From: an uncultured Gemmatimonadota bacterium
Lineage (GTDB): Bacteria; Gemmatimonadota; Gemmatimonadetes; Gemmatimonadales; Gemmatimonadaceae
Direction of reading: 5' to 3'
Assembly: GCA_903910555.1 (NCBI GenBank)
Contig: CAIVZZ010000013.1
Span: forward strand, 186,001 to 250,000
Length of the DNA stretch: 64,000 nt
Positions 10,248-19,926 of this stretch are shown piece by piece. The position numbers were made by a program, and so were the translations under genes. Within the stretch, counting starts at the first letter, position 1; the number at the start of each line of letters is the position of its first letter. The notes below the pieces were generated by a model that saw only the letters and a list, made by a program, of their open reading frames with translations, made no database searches and was not told the DNA's origin.

Positions 10248-10808
10248 ATGAAGCGACTGCTCCGCTATTTCGTACAGGGCCTGATCCTAACCGTCCCGGC
10301 GGTCGTTACCGGATACGTCTGCTACGCGCTGTTCGTGCGTATCGACAGCTGGCTCCATCTGCCGATTCCCGGCGCCGGCTTTGTCGCCACGATCGGCACG
10401 ATCACGCTGATCGGATTCCTCGGACCGAGCTTCCTGAGCAAGCCGCTCGTCGACGGATTCGAGAAGCTGATCGAGCGGCTCCCGTTTGTCCGCCTTCTAT
10501 ATCACTCGACCAAGGACCTGCTCAACGCGTTCGTTGGTGAGAAGCGCCGCTTTGACAAACCCGTGATTGTCGCGTTGTCGGCCGATGGCGCGCTGCGCGG
10601 CTTTGGATTCATTACACAGGAATCACTCGCCGTGCTCGGTCTCCACGATTCTGTCGCGGTGTATTTCCCGCAGTCGTATGCGTTCGCGGGAAATACCATT
10701 GTCGTTCCCGCCTCGCGCGTCACGCGGCTCGATGCAGTTTCATCTGACGTGATGGCGTTCGTCGTTTCCGGTGGTGTCACCGAAGTTCCGAGGATAAACG
10801 ACTTATGA
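10248..10808 (+). CDS. DUF502 family membrane protein
   Basis: [29 protein letters not shown]...[18 protein letters not shown] typical of DUF502; start refined from track 10173. Confidence 0.85.
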   Translation: MKRLLRYFVQGLILTVPAVVTGYVCYALFVRIDSWLHLPIPGAGFVATIGTITLIGFLGPSFLSKPLVDGFEKLIERLPFVRLLYHSTKDLLNAFVGEKRRFDKPVIVALSADGALRGFGFITQESLAVLGLHDSVAVYFPQSYAFAGNTIVVPASRVTRLDAVSSDVMAFVVSGGVTEVPRINDL

Positions 10809-12124
10809 AGAAATTGATTTTCGTCGCCGCGCTCGCAGTGCTGGTATTACCCACCGCACTGTTCGCGCAGCGTGGCAGAGGCGGTGCGGCACCGGCGGGG
10901 ACGACGCGCGATTCACTGATTCTCCTCAAGCCCGCCGCGGTGTGGGACGGCATCGACGATGCGCCGCACACCGGATGGACGGTGCTCGTTCGCGGCGATC
11001 GCATTGACGCCGTCGGCCCCGCAGCGGCCACGACTCCCGCAGGCGCGACAGTGATCGATCTCCCGGGGATGACGCTGATGCCCGGGCTGATCGAAGCGCA
11101 TTCACACGTGCTGCTTCATCCGTACAACGAAGCGCAGTGGAACGATCAGGTGCTAAAAGAGCCGCTCGCACTGCGCACCGCACGTGCGACGGTCGCGCTG
11201 CGCAGCACGCTGATGGCCGGCTTCACGACGATTCGCGACCTCGGCACAGAGGGCGCAGGCTACGCGGATGTGGGGCTCAAGCAGGCGGTGAATCAGGGAA
11301 TCATTCCCGGGCCGCGCATGTACGTCGTGACGCGCGCGATCGTCGCGACGGGCAGCTACGCGCCGCGCAGAGTCGACTTTTCATTTGATCCAGGTCAGGG
11401 CGCAGAAGAGGCGAACGGGCCGGAAGATGTGATCCGCGTGACACGCGATCAGATCGCGCACGGCGCGGACTGGATCAAGGTGTACGCCGATTATCGCTGG
11501 GGCCCGAACGGTGAGACACTGCCGACATTCAGCGAGGCCGAGCTGCGCGCGATGGTGGAGACGGCGAAATCGAGCGGGCGTTACGTAGTGGCGCACTCAT
11601 CCACACCGGAAGGGATGCGCCGCGCGATCATGGCCGGCGTGGATGACATCGAGCACGGCGACGGAGCAACGGCGGAAACATTCGCGCTGATGAAAGAGCA
11701 CGACGTCTCGTTCTGCCCGACCGTCGCCGCGGGCGATGCGACAACGCAGTACGCAGGGTGGCAGAAGGGCGTGCAGCCCGAGCCCGCCGGAATCGCGCGC
11801 AAACGTGCGTCGTTCAAGCTGGCACTCGCGTCAGGCGTGCGGATCGGGAATGGCAGCGATGTGGGCGTGTTCACGCACGGCGATAATGCGCGCGAGCTGG
11901 AGATCATGGTGGATTACGGGATGACTCCGGTTGCGGCTTTGAAAGCGGCTACGAGTGTAGACGCGCGAGTGCTGCATCTGGAGAATCGCCTCGGCGCGGT
12001 GAAGACGGGGTTGTGGGCGGACTTGATTGCGGTGGAGGGGGATCCTACGCGTGATATCTCCAGAATTCGTTCTGGCAATGTGAGAATGGTTATGAAGGGT
12101 GGGGTCGTTTATAAGCGGCCTTAA
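10805..12124 (+). CDS. amidohydrolase family protein (imidazolonepropionase-like), secreted
   Basis: Signal peptide; [50 protein letters not shown] overlap with upstream gene. Confidence 0.9.
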   Translation: MKKLIFVAALAVLVLPTALFAQRGRGGAAPAGTTRDSLILLKPAAVWDGIDDAPHTGWTVLVRGDRIDAVGPAAATTPAGATVIDLPGMTLMPGLIEAHSHVLLHPYNEAQWNDQVLKEPLALRTARATVALRSTLMAGFTTIRDLGTEGAGYADVGLKQAVNQGIIPGPRMYVVTRAIVATGSYAPRRVDFSFDPGQGAEEANGPEDVIRVTRDQIAHGADWIKVYADYRWGPNGETLPTFSEAELRAMVETAKSSGRYVVAHSSTPEGMRRAIMAGVDDIEHGDGATAETFALMKEHDVSFCPTVAAGDATTQYAGWQKGVQPEPAGIARKRASFKLALASGVRIGNGSDVGVFTHGDNARELEIMVDYGMTPVAALKAATSVDARVLHLENRLGAVKTGLWADLIAVEGDPTRDISRIRSGNVRMVMKGGVVYKRP

Positions 12125-12126
12125 CT

Positions 12127-12278
12127 GCGAGTGAACTGTTAACTACTAACCGTTGGTCGGTTAACTAAGGTCTGAAAATCAATAAAGGGCCGCGGCACCA
12201 AAGTTTCCGTGCGCGGCCCTTACTGGTTCGCAAACCTTGGTCAACCGACCAACAGTTAGTGGTTAACAGTTCACTCGT
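12127..12278. repeat. nested inverted repeat; outer arms belong to a dispersed repeat family
   Basis: Outer arms 12127-12170 and 12235-12278 pair at 39/44 with all five mismatches transitions; inner arms 12185-12197 / 12209-12221. Confidence 0.9.
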
Positions 12279-12354
12279 TTTGGACGTCGCCTGAATCAAA
12301 CGGTTGGGCCCGCCCGTACTGTCCCATGAGGACCTCCCCCAACCGAGCCGACCT

Positions 12355-14787
12355 ATGCTTCGCGACCTGCGACTTGCCTGGCGTATGTTCATCAAGAACC
12401 CGGGCTTCACCGCCATCGTCGTCATCACGCTGGCGCTCGGGATCGGGCTGAACACCGCGGTCTTCTCGGCGATCGATGCCCTGCTGCTCCGCCCGCTGCC
12501 GGGCGTGCGAGCACCGAATGAAATCGTGCAGCTCTATCGCTCCTGGCCGGGCGACCAGAAGTACGGCTCCAACTCCGTCCCGCACTATCTGAGTCTGCGC
12601 GAGCGGACGGGCGATATTTTCACCGACGTCGCGACGTGGGATTTCGAAGCCATCAGCATCTCCACGTCAAACCGGCCGCAGCGCGCGTTCGGGGAGATGG
12701 TCTCGGCGAATTACTTCTCGCTCCTCGGCGTACAGCCCATCAAGGGCCGCCTTTTTTTGCCAGAGGAAGACATCGGTCGCGGCGCGCATCCGGTTGTGGT
12801 ACTCAGCGAGCCCACGTGGAAGACGATGTTTGGGGGCGATGCGGATATCATCGGGAAGCAAGTCGTGTTGAACGGACGGGCGTACTCGATCGTGGGAATT
12901 GCACCCACGGAATTCCGCGGCATCATCCCGATCGTTCAGCCCGCGCTCTGGGTGCCGCTGATGCAGTGGAACGACCTGCGCCCGGGGAACATCAGGGGAT
13001 TTGAAGCGCGGGACAACAACTCGCTGAGCGTCATTGCCCGACTCAAGCCCGGCGTAACGCCCGCTGCGGCACGGACGCGGCTTACGGCGCTCGTCGCGGA
13101 ACTCAAGAGTCTATACCCCGGCGACTACGACAAAAACGGCATTACGCTCACGCCGCAGTCCGAGGCCGGAGTGCATCCGATGTTCCGGAGTGCCGAAGTC
13201 GGGCTCTCCAGCGTAGTGATGGCGGTCGTCGCGATCCTCCTGCTGATCGCATGCGTCAACGTCGCGAACCTCTTTCTCGCCCGCGCACGCGATCGCGCGA
13301 AAGAGATGGCAATCCGCCTTAGCCTCGGCGCGCGCCGGTCGGTGCTGCTCCGCCAGCTTATCACGGAAAGTCTCGTCTTTGCGATCGCATCCGGTGTCGC
13401 ATCGCTCGCCGTTGCGATGTGGGCGATCAACCTCGCGAATAAAATCCAGCTTCCGTTTGACATCGGCTTCAGTGCGGACATGCGACTGAGTCCGAGCGTG
13501 CTGCTGTTCACGCTGGGTGCGTCGATCATCACCGGCTTGTTATTCGGAATCGCGCCCGCGCTCCAGGCCACGCGACCATCACTCGTGCCGGCGCTGAAAG
13601 GCGAATCAGCCGCAGGCCGTTCGCGTGCGCGCGCCAGCAGCGGGTTGGTCGTCGTACAAATGGCGCTCTCGATCGTGCTGTTGGTTTGCGCGGGACTGTT
13701 TCTGCACAATCTCCAGCAGGCGACTGCGATCGACAAAGGATTCGACAGCAATCACATGCTGATCGCGAACGTGGATCCCTCACTGCAAGGTTATGATCGC
13801 GCGCGGACCACAGAGTTCTATCGCCGCCTCACCGAGCGGCTCTCCGCGATGCCAGCGGTGCGCCATGTGACCACGGCCAGCGGCGTCCCGCTCGACCTCG
13901 GCGAAAACGATCAGGGAGTCAAGATTCCCGGTTACGTGCCGTCGCCCAATGAGCAAATGAGTGTCCAGAACAATCAAGTCGGCGACGGATATTTCGAGGC
14001 GATGGGGATTCCGATTCTCAAAGGGCGCGGCCTCGAGGCGCGCGACGATTCCACTGCGCAGAAAGTCGTCGTAATCAATCAACATTTTGCAGACCATTAC
14101 TGGCCGGGCCAGGATCCGCTCGGGCGCATCGTCCACACGGGCGGCGCCGATTTCACGGTGATCGGTGTCGTGCCCACTGGCAAATATCAGCGACTCGGCG
14201 AAGATCCGACTTCGTTCATGTATTTCGCCGAGGCGCAGCACTTCGACGCCGGCCGCTGGATTCAGATTCGCACGGCTGGTGATCCGCAGGCGTTCATGCC
14301 GACGCTGCGCGCCGAAGTTGCCGCGATCGACGCGAATATGCCGCTGTCCGATGTGCGGACGATGGATGCACACCTCGGCATCGCTCTGCTACCAGCGCGG
14401 CTCACCGGCGCAGTGCTCGGAATATTCGGACTGCTCGGGCTCGGACTCGCAGCGATCGGCATCTACGGCGTGATGGCGTACGCGGTGGCGCAGCGCACGC
14501 GTGAGATCGGCATTCGCATGGCGATCGGCGCGGGACGCGGCGACGTGGTGCGGCTGCTCATGAAGCAGGGGCTCGGATTGGTGCTCGCGGGGATGGTGAT
14601 CGGGCTCGCCCTTGCCGTGGTCGCGGCGAAGTTTGCGAGCAAGGTGCTCTACGGCAGCGGTGGGTTCGACGTGCTGACCTTTGCCGCAGTGCCGATCGTT
14701 CTGATCGGAGTCGCCGCGATGGCAATCTGGATTCCGTCGAGAAAGGCGTCGGGGATGGATCCGGTGATGGCACTGCGCAGGGAGTGA
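12355..14787 (+). CDS. ADOP-type (MacB/FtsX-like) ABC transporter permease
   Basis: MLRDLRLAWRMFIKNPGFTAIVVITLALGIGLNTAVFSAIDALLLRPLPG plus two FtsX-like halves; start refined from track 12304. Confidence 0.92.
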   Translation: MLRDLRLAWRMFIKNPGFTAIVVITLALGIGLNTAVFSAIDALLLRPLPGVRAPNEIVQLYRSWPGDQKYGSNSVPHYLSLRERTGDIFTDVATWDFEAISISTSNRPQRAFGEMVSANYFSLLGVQPIKGRLFLPEEDIGRGAHPVVVLSEPTWKTMFGGDADIIGKQVVLNGRAYSIVGIAPTEFRGIIPIVQPALWVPLMQWNDLRPGNIRGFEARDNNSLSVIARLKPGVTPAAARTRLTALVAELKSLYPGDYDKNGITLTPQSEAGVHPMFRSAEVGLSSVVMAVVAILLLIACVNVANLFLARARDRAKEMAIRLSLGARRSVLLRQLITESLVFAIASGVASLAVAMWAINLANKIQLPFDIGFSADMRLSPSVLLFTLGASIITGLLFGIAPALQATRPSLVPALKGESAAGRSRARASSGLVVVQMALSIVLLVCAGLFLHNLQQATAIDKGFDSNHMLIANVDPSLQGYDRARTTEFYRRLTERLSAMPAVRHVTTASGVPLDLGENDQGVKIPGYVPSPNEQMSVQNNQVGDGYFEAMGIPILKGRGLEARDDSTAQKVVVINQHFADHYWPGQDPLGRIVHTGGADFTVIGVVPTGKYQRLGEDPTSFMYFAEAQHFDAGRWIQIRTAGDPQAFMPTLRAEVAAIDANMPLSDVRTMDAHLGIALLPARLTGAVLGIFGLLGLGLAAIGIYGVMAYAVAQRTREIGIRMAIGAGRGDVVRLLMKQGLGLVLAGMVIGLALAVVAAKFASKVLYGSGGFDVLTFAAVPIVLIGVAAMAIWIPSRKASGMDPVMALRRE

Positions 14788-14807
14788 ACCAACTCACCAC
14801 AGTTTTG

Positions 14808-14966
14808 GGTTTTGACAACAAAAGGTGTGCGTTAACGGTTCTTGGGCCTTGGTAGCGAACTAACGGCGACGGGACAGGTCGTGGGATTTCCCCGACCTGT
14901 CCCGTCGTAGTTAGTTCGATACCCATTACCAACACCCGTTAACGCACACCTTTTGTTGCGAAAACC
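14808..14966. repeat. very long inverted repeat (about 78-nt arms) between convergent genes
   Basis: 23-bp perfect outer stem 14816-14838 / 14936-14958; 9-bp stem 14856-14864 / 14910-14918; 15-bp stem 14867-14881 / 14893-14907. Confidence 0.92.
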
Positions 14967-14968
14967 GA

Positions 14969-16438
14969 TTACCGGTGCCGCGTCCGTACCATCACCCAGT
15001 ATATCACCGGCCCAACCGCCAATCCCACGCCCGCCCCAATCAATGAAGGCAGCGCGATGTCGCCATCGCGAATCGACAGCCAGATGACCACACCCAGCAC
15101 GATTGCCGGGAGTGCGGCGAGCACCGCAACTCCCGCCATTCCCGTCGGGATTCTGAACGAGCCGCGCAAGTCCGGCTCGTTGCGCCGCAGCGCGAGCAGT
15201 GCGCCGAACTCGAGGAGCAGCGCAACGGCGTAGAGCAGCACGTCGGCAACGACCAGCTTGCCGAACGGCAACAGCACAAACACAGAATAGAAAACCGCCG
15301 AGAGCAGCACCGCGCGCGTCGGCGTTCCGCGCTCGTCTGTTTTCGCGAGCGCGGCCGGAAGCAATCCGTCCTGCGCCATCACGAGGGGAATGCGTGAATA
15401 GGAAAGCAGCAGCGCATTGAACAACGCGAGCGCGCTGACGAGTCCGCCGAGTGCGATCCACGCGGCGATGAACGGCCCTGCCCGGCCGGTCGCCGCCGCG
15501 GCAATCGACGGCCATGATCCGTCGACCCACTTCGTGCCATCGGTCGCGGCGAGCGTGGGCAGCAGCGGAACGAAATACGCGAGCGTCACCAGCGGCAGCG
15601 CGACGAGCAGCGCGCGCGGATAACTGCGCGACGCATCGACGACTTCGCCTTGCACGGTGCTCGCGTTGTCCCATCCGATGTAATTCCAGAGCGCCGTTGA
15701 AAGTCCCACGGCCAGCCCCGCGCCCGCCGTCATCCCCGAATTTGTGAACGGCACCCACGGCGGGTGCTGCATATGCGGAATCGCGAGCAATGCCAGCGCG
15801 AGAAAGCTGAGCAGGACAAATGCCCCAGCCCATATCGACACGCGCCCCACACGAAACGCGCCGCGCAAATTGATCGCGGTCGCGCCCCAGATCACGACGA
15901 GTGAAACCGCCCACGCGCTCCCCGCGCCGAGCGATGGGAAAAACCAGCGCAGATATTGATTGAAGAGCACCGGGTAGAGCGCCATGTCGACGAGCGAGTA
16001 GAGCCAGGTCGCCCATCCGTTCTGGAACGCCCAGAACTCTCCAAAGGCGCGGCGGACCCACCGGTAGTAGCCGCCCTCTTCCGGCAGCATGCTCGCGAGT
16101 TCACCGATGATCAACGTTTCCGGGAGCGACCATACGAGCGGCACGACGAGCAGCGTGAGCAGCGCGAGGCCGGGTCCGACGGCGCCAGCGAGCCCCTCAG
16201 TGCCGTACGCGCCACCGGACACGTTGAAAAACATCACGAACACGAGGGCCGTGCTCGTCAAAGTTCTCTGTAGCTTCACGGCGCGGAATGTAATTCGACG
16301 CTCTTTCAATGGACAGCAAAGTGCGCGCATGCTAACCTGACGGATGCAGCACACGCTACTCACACGCGCGGCCGCGCTCGCTCCCGGAGGCGTCGGCAAC
16401 ATCGGACCGGGACTCGACGTGCTCGGCATGGCGGTCAC
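14969..16438 (-). CDS. APC family amino acid permease
   Basis: About 12 TM segments; MFFNVSGGAYGTEGL, ELASMLPEEGGYYRWVRRAFGEFWAFQNGW; true start probably near 16330-16280. Confidence 0.88.
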   Translation of the reverse strand: MTAMPSTSSPGPMLPTPPGASAAARVSSVCCIRQVSMRALCCPLKERRITFRAVKLQRTLTSTALVFVMFFNVSGGAYGTEGLAGAVGPGLALLTLLVVPLVWSLPETLIIGELASMLPEEGGYYRWVRRAFGEFWAFQNGWATWLYSLVDMALYPVLFNQYLRWFFPSLGAGSAWAVSLVVIWGATAINLRGAFRVGRVSIWAGAFVLLSFLALALLAIPHMQHPPWVPFTNSGMTAGAGLAVGLSTALWNYIGWDNASTVQGEVVDASRSYPRALLVALPLVTLAYFVPLLPTLAATDGTKWVDGSWPSIAAAATGRAGPFIAAWIALGGLVSALALFNALLLSYSRIPLVMAQDGLLPAALAKTDERGTPTRAVLLSAVFYSVFVLLPFGKLVVADVLLYAVALLLEFGALLALRRNEPDLRGSFRIPTGMAGVAVLAALPAIVLGVVIWLSIRDGDIALPSLIGAGVGLAVGPVIYWVMVRTRHR

Positions 16439-17300
16439 GGGTCCGGGCGATCGGGTTATTGCCGAACGCGTGGACGGTTCCGGCGTGACGATGACGGGCG
16501 GTGGTCACCCGGATCTTCCGCACGATGCCGCCAGGAATGCCGCGGGGATCGCGGCGATTGCGGTGCTCGATCGCGCAGGCGTTCGCGATACGGGAGTCCG
16601 ACTCACACTCGAGAAGCGACTCCCGCTATCCGGCGGACAGGGCGGCAGCGCAGCGTCGGCCGTTGCAGGGGCGGTCGCGGTGAATCGCCTGCTCGGCAGT
16701 CCGCTCGACGCGATCGCGATGTTCGAGTGCGCGCTCGTCGCCGAATCGAAGCTGTCGGGACGCCACGGCGACAATCTCGCGTCTGCGTTGTTCGGCGGCA
16801 TCATCCTCGTCCGGTCGCTCGATCCGCCCGACATCATCTCGCTGCCTGCGCCAACGGAACTGCGCGTGGTACTCGCGCATCCGGCACAGCGTGTGAATAC
16901 GGCGGATGCACGAAAAGTTTTGCCGAGCTATCTCGAGCGCGGCGCGGCAATCGCGCAGATGGCGAACGTCGCTGCGATGGTCGCCGCGTTTGCAAGCGGT
17001 GACATCGCGCTGCTCGGCCGCGCACTACAGGACGACATTGCGGAGCCCGCCCGCGCGCATCTGCTGCCCGGATTCATCGAGGCGAAGGCTGCGGCGCTGC
17101 GGGCGGGTGCACTCGCCGGTTCTATCTCAGGCGCGGGACCGACGAGTTTTTTTATCACCGAGAGCGATGCTGTCGCCAATGCGATTGCAGATGCCGTCCG
17201 CGGTGAATACGCGGGCCGCGGGATCGCGTGCGATACACGCATCGCGCGTGTCGCTCCGCGCGGCGCGCTGACGCTTCCCGAAGATGCGACCGATGCCTGA
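16344..17300 (+). CDS. thrB: homoserine kinase (GHMP family)
   Basis: ALAPGGVGNIGPGLDVLGMA, LPLSGGQGGSAASAVAGAVAVN; directly followed by thrC. Confidence 0.9.
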   Translation: MQHTLLTRAAALAPGGVGNIGPGLDVLGMAVTGPGDRVIAERVDGSGVTMTGGGHPDLPHDAARNAAGIAAIAVLDRAGVRDTGVRLTLEKRLPLSGGQGGSAASAVAGAVAVNRLLGSPLDAIAMFECALVAESKLSGRHGDNLASALFGGIILVRSLDPPDIISLPAPTELRVVLAHPAQRVNTADARKVLPSYLERGAAIAQMANVAAMVAAFASGDIALLGRALQDDIAEPARAHLLPGFIEAKAAALRAGALAGSISGAGPTSFFITESDAVANAIADAVRGEYAGRGIACDTRIARVAPRGALTLPEDATDA

Positions 17301-18603
17301 TTCCGCCGCCGACCTTTTCCTGCCGGCCGGCGCCGCGAGCGCCCAACGCTGCGCAGCGTGCGGCGCGATCACATCAGAGCTGAGCGGCGACGCCGAGTGC
17401 ACGGCGTGCGGCGGGCTGTTCGAGATCGTGCACGCGACGCCAGACGCACACGGCGCGGCGCTGCTGGCACTGTTCGGACTGCGCTGCGGGATGAAGCCTG
17501 GGAGCGAGCCGAGCGGCGTGTGGCGCTACAAGGAACTGGTGATGCCGTCGGCCGCGGATCCAGTGAGCCATCCTGAGGGGAACACGCCGCTGCTCGGCCG
17601 GGCGTCCGTGCGAACGTTTGCGCGCTCTGCATCGCTGCTGCTGAAACATGAGGGGCACAATCCCACCGGGAGTTTTAAGGATCGCGGAATGACCGTCGCG
17701 GTCACGCAGGCGAAGCGGATCGGTGCGCGCGCCGTGGCGTGCGCGTCAACCGGGAACACCTCGGCATCGCTCGCCGCGTACGCTGCGCACGCCGGCATTC
17801 CCGCGCTCGTGTTCGTGCCGCGCGGTCAGATCGCGATTGGCAAACTCGCGCAGTCGATCGCGTATGGCGCGCGCACGCTGCTGGTTGACGGTGATTTCGA
17901 CGATTGTCTGCGGCTCGCCCGCGAGGCGTCGCGCGAGCTGGGCGTGTATCTGGTGAACTCGATCAATCCGTGGCGCGTTGAAGGGCAGAAGACGATTCTG
18001 TTCGAGATGCTCCAGCAGCTCGGCTATGACGCGCCGGATTGGATCGCGCTCCCGGCCGGCAATCTTGGAAACACATCGGCGTTCGGAAAGGCGCTGCGTG
18101 AGGCGTTCGCGCTGGGGCTGATCGCGAAGATGCCGCGGCTGCTCGCGGTGCAGGCCGCGGGTGCGGCTCCGTTCGCGCGATCGTTTGCCGCGCACTTTGC
18201 AACGCACGAGCCCGTGCTCGCAGACACGCTCGCCACCGCGATCAAGATCGGCGACCCGGCGAGCTGGGATCGCGCCGTTCGCGCGATCACCGAGACGAAT
18301 GGTGTTGTGACGTCAGCGACGGACGACGAGATCCTCGAGGCGAAAGCGGTGATCGACGCGAGCGGCGTTGGCTGCGAACCGGCGAGCGCCGCGAGTGTTG
18401 CCGGGGTGCGGCAGCTGCGCGAGCGCGGGATCATCGGCGAGCATGAGCGCGTCGTTGCGGTGCTCACCGGGCATGTGCTGAAGGATCCGGGAATCATTCA
18501 GCGCTACCATCAAGAAACGGAGCCGCCTCCAGCGCGCGCGAACCGGCCGATCGAGATCAGCGCGACGGTCGCTGAAGTCGAGCGAGTACTTTCCCTGCCC
18601 TGA
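17284..18603 (+). CDS. thrC: threonine synthase
   Basis: KHEGHNPTGSFKDRGMTVAV PLP-lysine motif, CASTGNTSASLAAYAAHAG; N-terminal zinc-ribbon-like cysteines. Confidence 0.93.
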   Translation: MRPMPDSAADLFLPAGAASAQRCAACGAITSELSGDAECTACGGLFEIVHATPDAHGAALLALFGLRCGMKPGSEPSGVWRYKELVMPSAADPVSHPEGNTPLLGRASVRTFARSASLLLKHEGHNPTGSFKDRGMTVAVTQAKRIGARAVACASTGNTSASLAAYAAHAGIPALVFVPRGQIAIGKLAQSIAYGARTLLVDGDFDDCLRLAREASRELGVYLVNSINPWRVEGQKTILFEMLQQLGYDAPDWIALPAGNLGNTSAFGKALREAFALGLIAKMPRLLAVQAAGAAPFARSFAAHFATHEPVLADTLATAIKIGDPASWDRAVRAITETNGVVTSATDDEILEAKAVIDASGVGCEPASAASVAGVRQLRERGIIGEHERVVAVLTGHVLKDPGIIQRYHQETEPPPARANRPIEISATVAEVERVLSLP

Positions 18604-19741
18604 CCGCAGCCTCGGTGATCCGCTCGGGCGACGTGATGAACGACACGCGAAAAAATCCTTCCCCGCCAGCTCCAAGCCCGGAGCCCGGCAGCACGATCAC
18701 CCCCTGATCCTCCAGCAGGCGCTCGGCAAAATCGGCGCTTGCGATTCCTTCCGGCAGCGGCAGCCAGAGATACATCGTCCCCTTCGGAACATCGCAGGTG
18801 AAGCCGTTTGCACGAAACGCTTTCACCGCTGCATCACGGCGTTCTTTGAAGATCGCCATGTTCCCCGGCACCCAGCTCTTCCAGCTTTCGATCGCCGCGA
18901 CGCCCGCGCGCTGCACCGCCATGAACTGGCCGGTGTCGAGAAAGCCTTTGACCTTCGCAAGCGCGCCGACGATCTCGCGATTGCCGCAGGCCCATCCGCA
19001 GCGCCAGCCGGTCATGTTGTACGTCTTCGAGAGCGAGTGGAACTCAATCGCGACGTCACGCGCACCATCGACATCGAAAATGCTCGGCGCGATGTAGCCG
19101 TCGAACGTCATCTCCGAATACGGATTGTCGTAGACCAGCACGATGTCGAGTTCGGCGCAGCGCTTCACGACGCGCTCGAGATACTCCATCGGCGCGATCG
19201 CGCCGGTGGGATTGTTCGGATAGTTGAGATACAGAATCTTCGTGCGCTTGAGAACGTCGGCGGGGACGTCATCGAGTTCCACCAGAAACTTCGTGCGCGG
19301 CGTGATCGGGTAGGTGTACGCTTCACCGTCGGAAAGGAGCGTTCCGCCTTTGTAGGCGTTGTAGCCCGGCTCGGGAATGATCGTCGCATCGCCGGGCTGG
19401 ACATACGCGAGCGCGAGATGCGCGAGTCCTTCTTTCGATCCGATGAGCGGGATGATTTCCTGCAGCGGATCAAACGTGTGGCCGAAGCGCGTGTGCATCC
19501 ACGCGGACACGGTTTCACGAAAGGCCGGGAGCCCGAGCGCGAATCCGTAGCGGGACATCGCGGGCTCGCGAACTGCGGCGGCCATTGCTTCGATCGCGGC
19601 GGGGGGCGGGGCGAGGTCAGCGTCGCCGGCGCCGAGGTCGATTACATCTACGCCTCTGCTGATTAGGTCACGCTTGCGCTGCGGGATTGAAGCGAGGACG
19701 TATGGCGGAAGGGACTTTAGGCGGTCGGAGAACTTTGGCAT
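18557..19741 (-). CDS. PLP-dependent class I/II aminotransferase (LL-DAP/aspartate aminotransferase-like)
   Basis: GYNAYKGGTLLSDGE, NYPNNPTGAI, SLSKTYNMTGWRCGWACGN. Confidence 0.88.
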   Translation of the reverse strand: MPKFSDRLKSLPPYVLASIPQRKRDLISRGVDVIDLGAGDADLAPPPAAIEAMAAAVREPAMSRYGFALGLPAFRETVSAWMHTRFGHTFDPLQEIIPLIGSKEGLAHLALAYVQPGDATIIPEPGYNAYKGGTLLSDGEAYTYPITPRTKFLVELDDVPADVLKRTKILYLNYPNNPTGAIAPMEYLERVVKRCAELDIVLVYDNPYSEMTFDGYIAPSIFDVDGARDVAIEFHSLSKTYNMTGWRCGWACGNREIVGALAKVKGFLDTGQFMAVQRAGVAAIESWKSWVPGNMAIFKERRDAAVKAFRANGFTCDVPKGTMYLWLPLPEGIASADFAERLLEDQGVIVLPGSGLGAGGEGFFRVSFITSPERITEAAVRAGKVLARLQRPSR

Positions 19742-19762
19742 TTGTTAACTATGGTTTTTTAA

Positions 19763-19905
19763 ACGAGTCAACTGTTTCTGTTGGTCGGTTGCGGACGGTA
19801 AACAATCAGTCCTGACACCGCGCCGCATCGAGCGAGCTTCATGCCAGGACTGATTCTTACACCTTGGTTAACCGACCAACAGTTAGTGGTTAACAGTTCA
19901 CTCGT
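19763..19905. repeat. nested inverted repeat, second copy of the dispersed family
   Basis: Right arm 19862-19905 is 43/44 identical to 12235-12278; left arm (from 19763) carries an internal deletion; inner stem 19804-19814 / 19845-19855 perfect 11 bp. Confidence 0.88.
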
Positions 19906-19926
19906 CGTACAGTGTGCACGCCCGCC

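Noticed and set aside
12127-12278. Insertion sequence or classical MITE
   Set aside because: No transposase, no clear target-site duplication visible; kept only as a repeat/hairpin element
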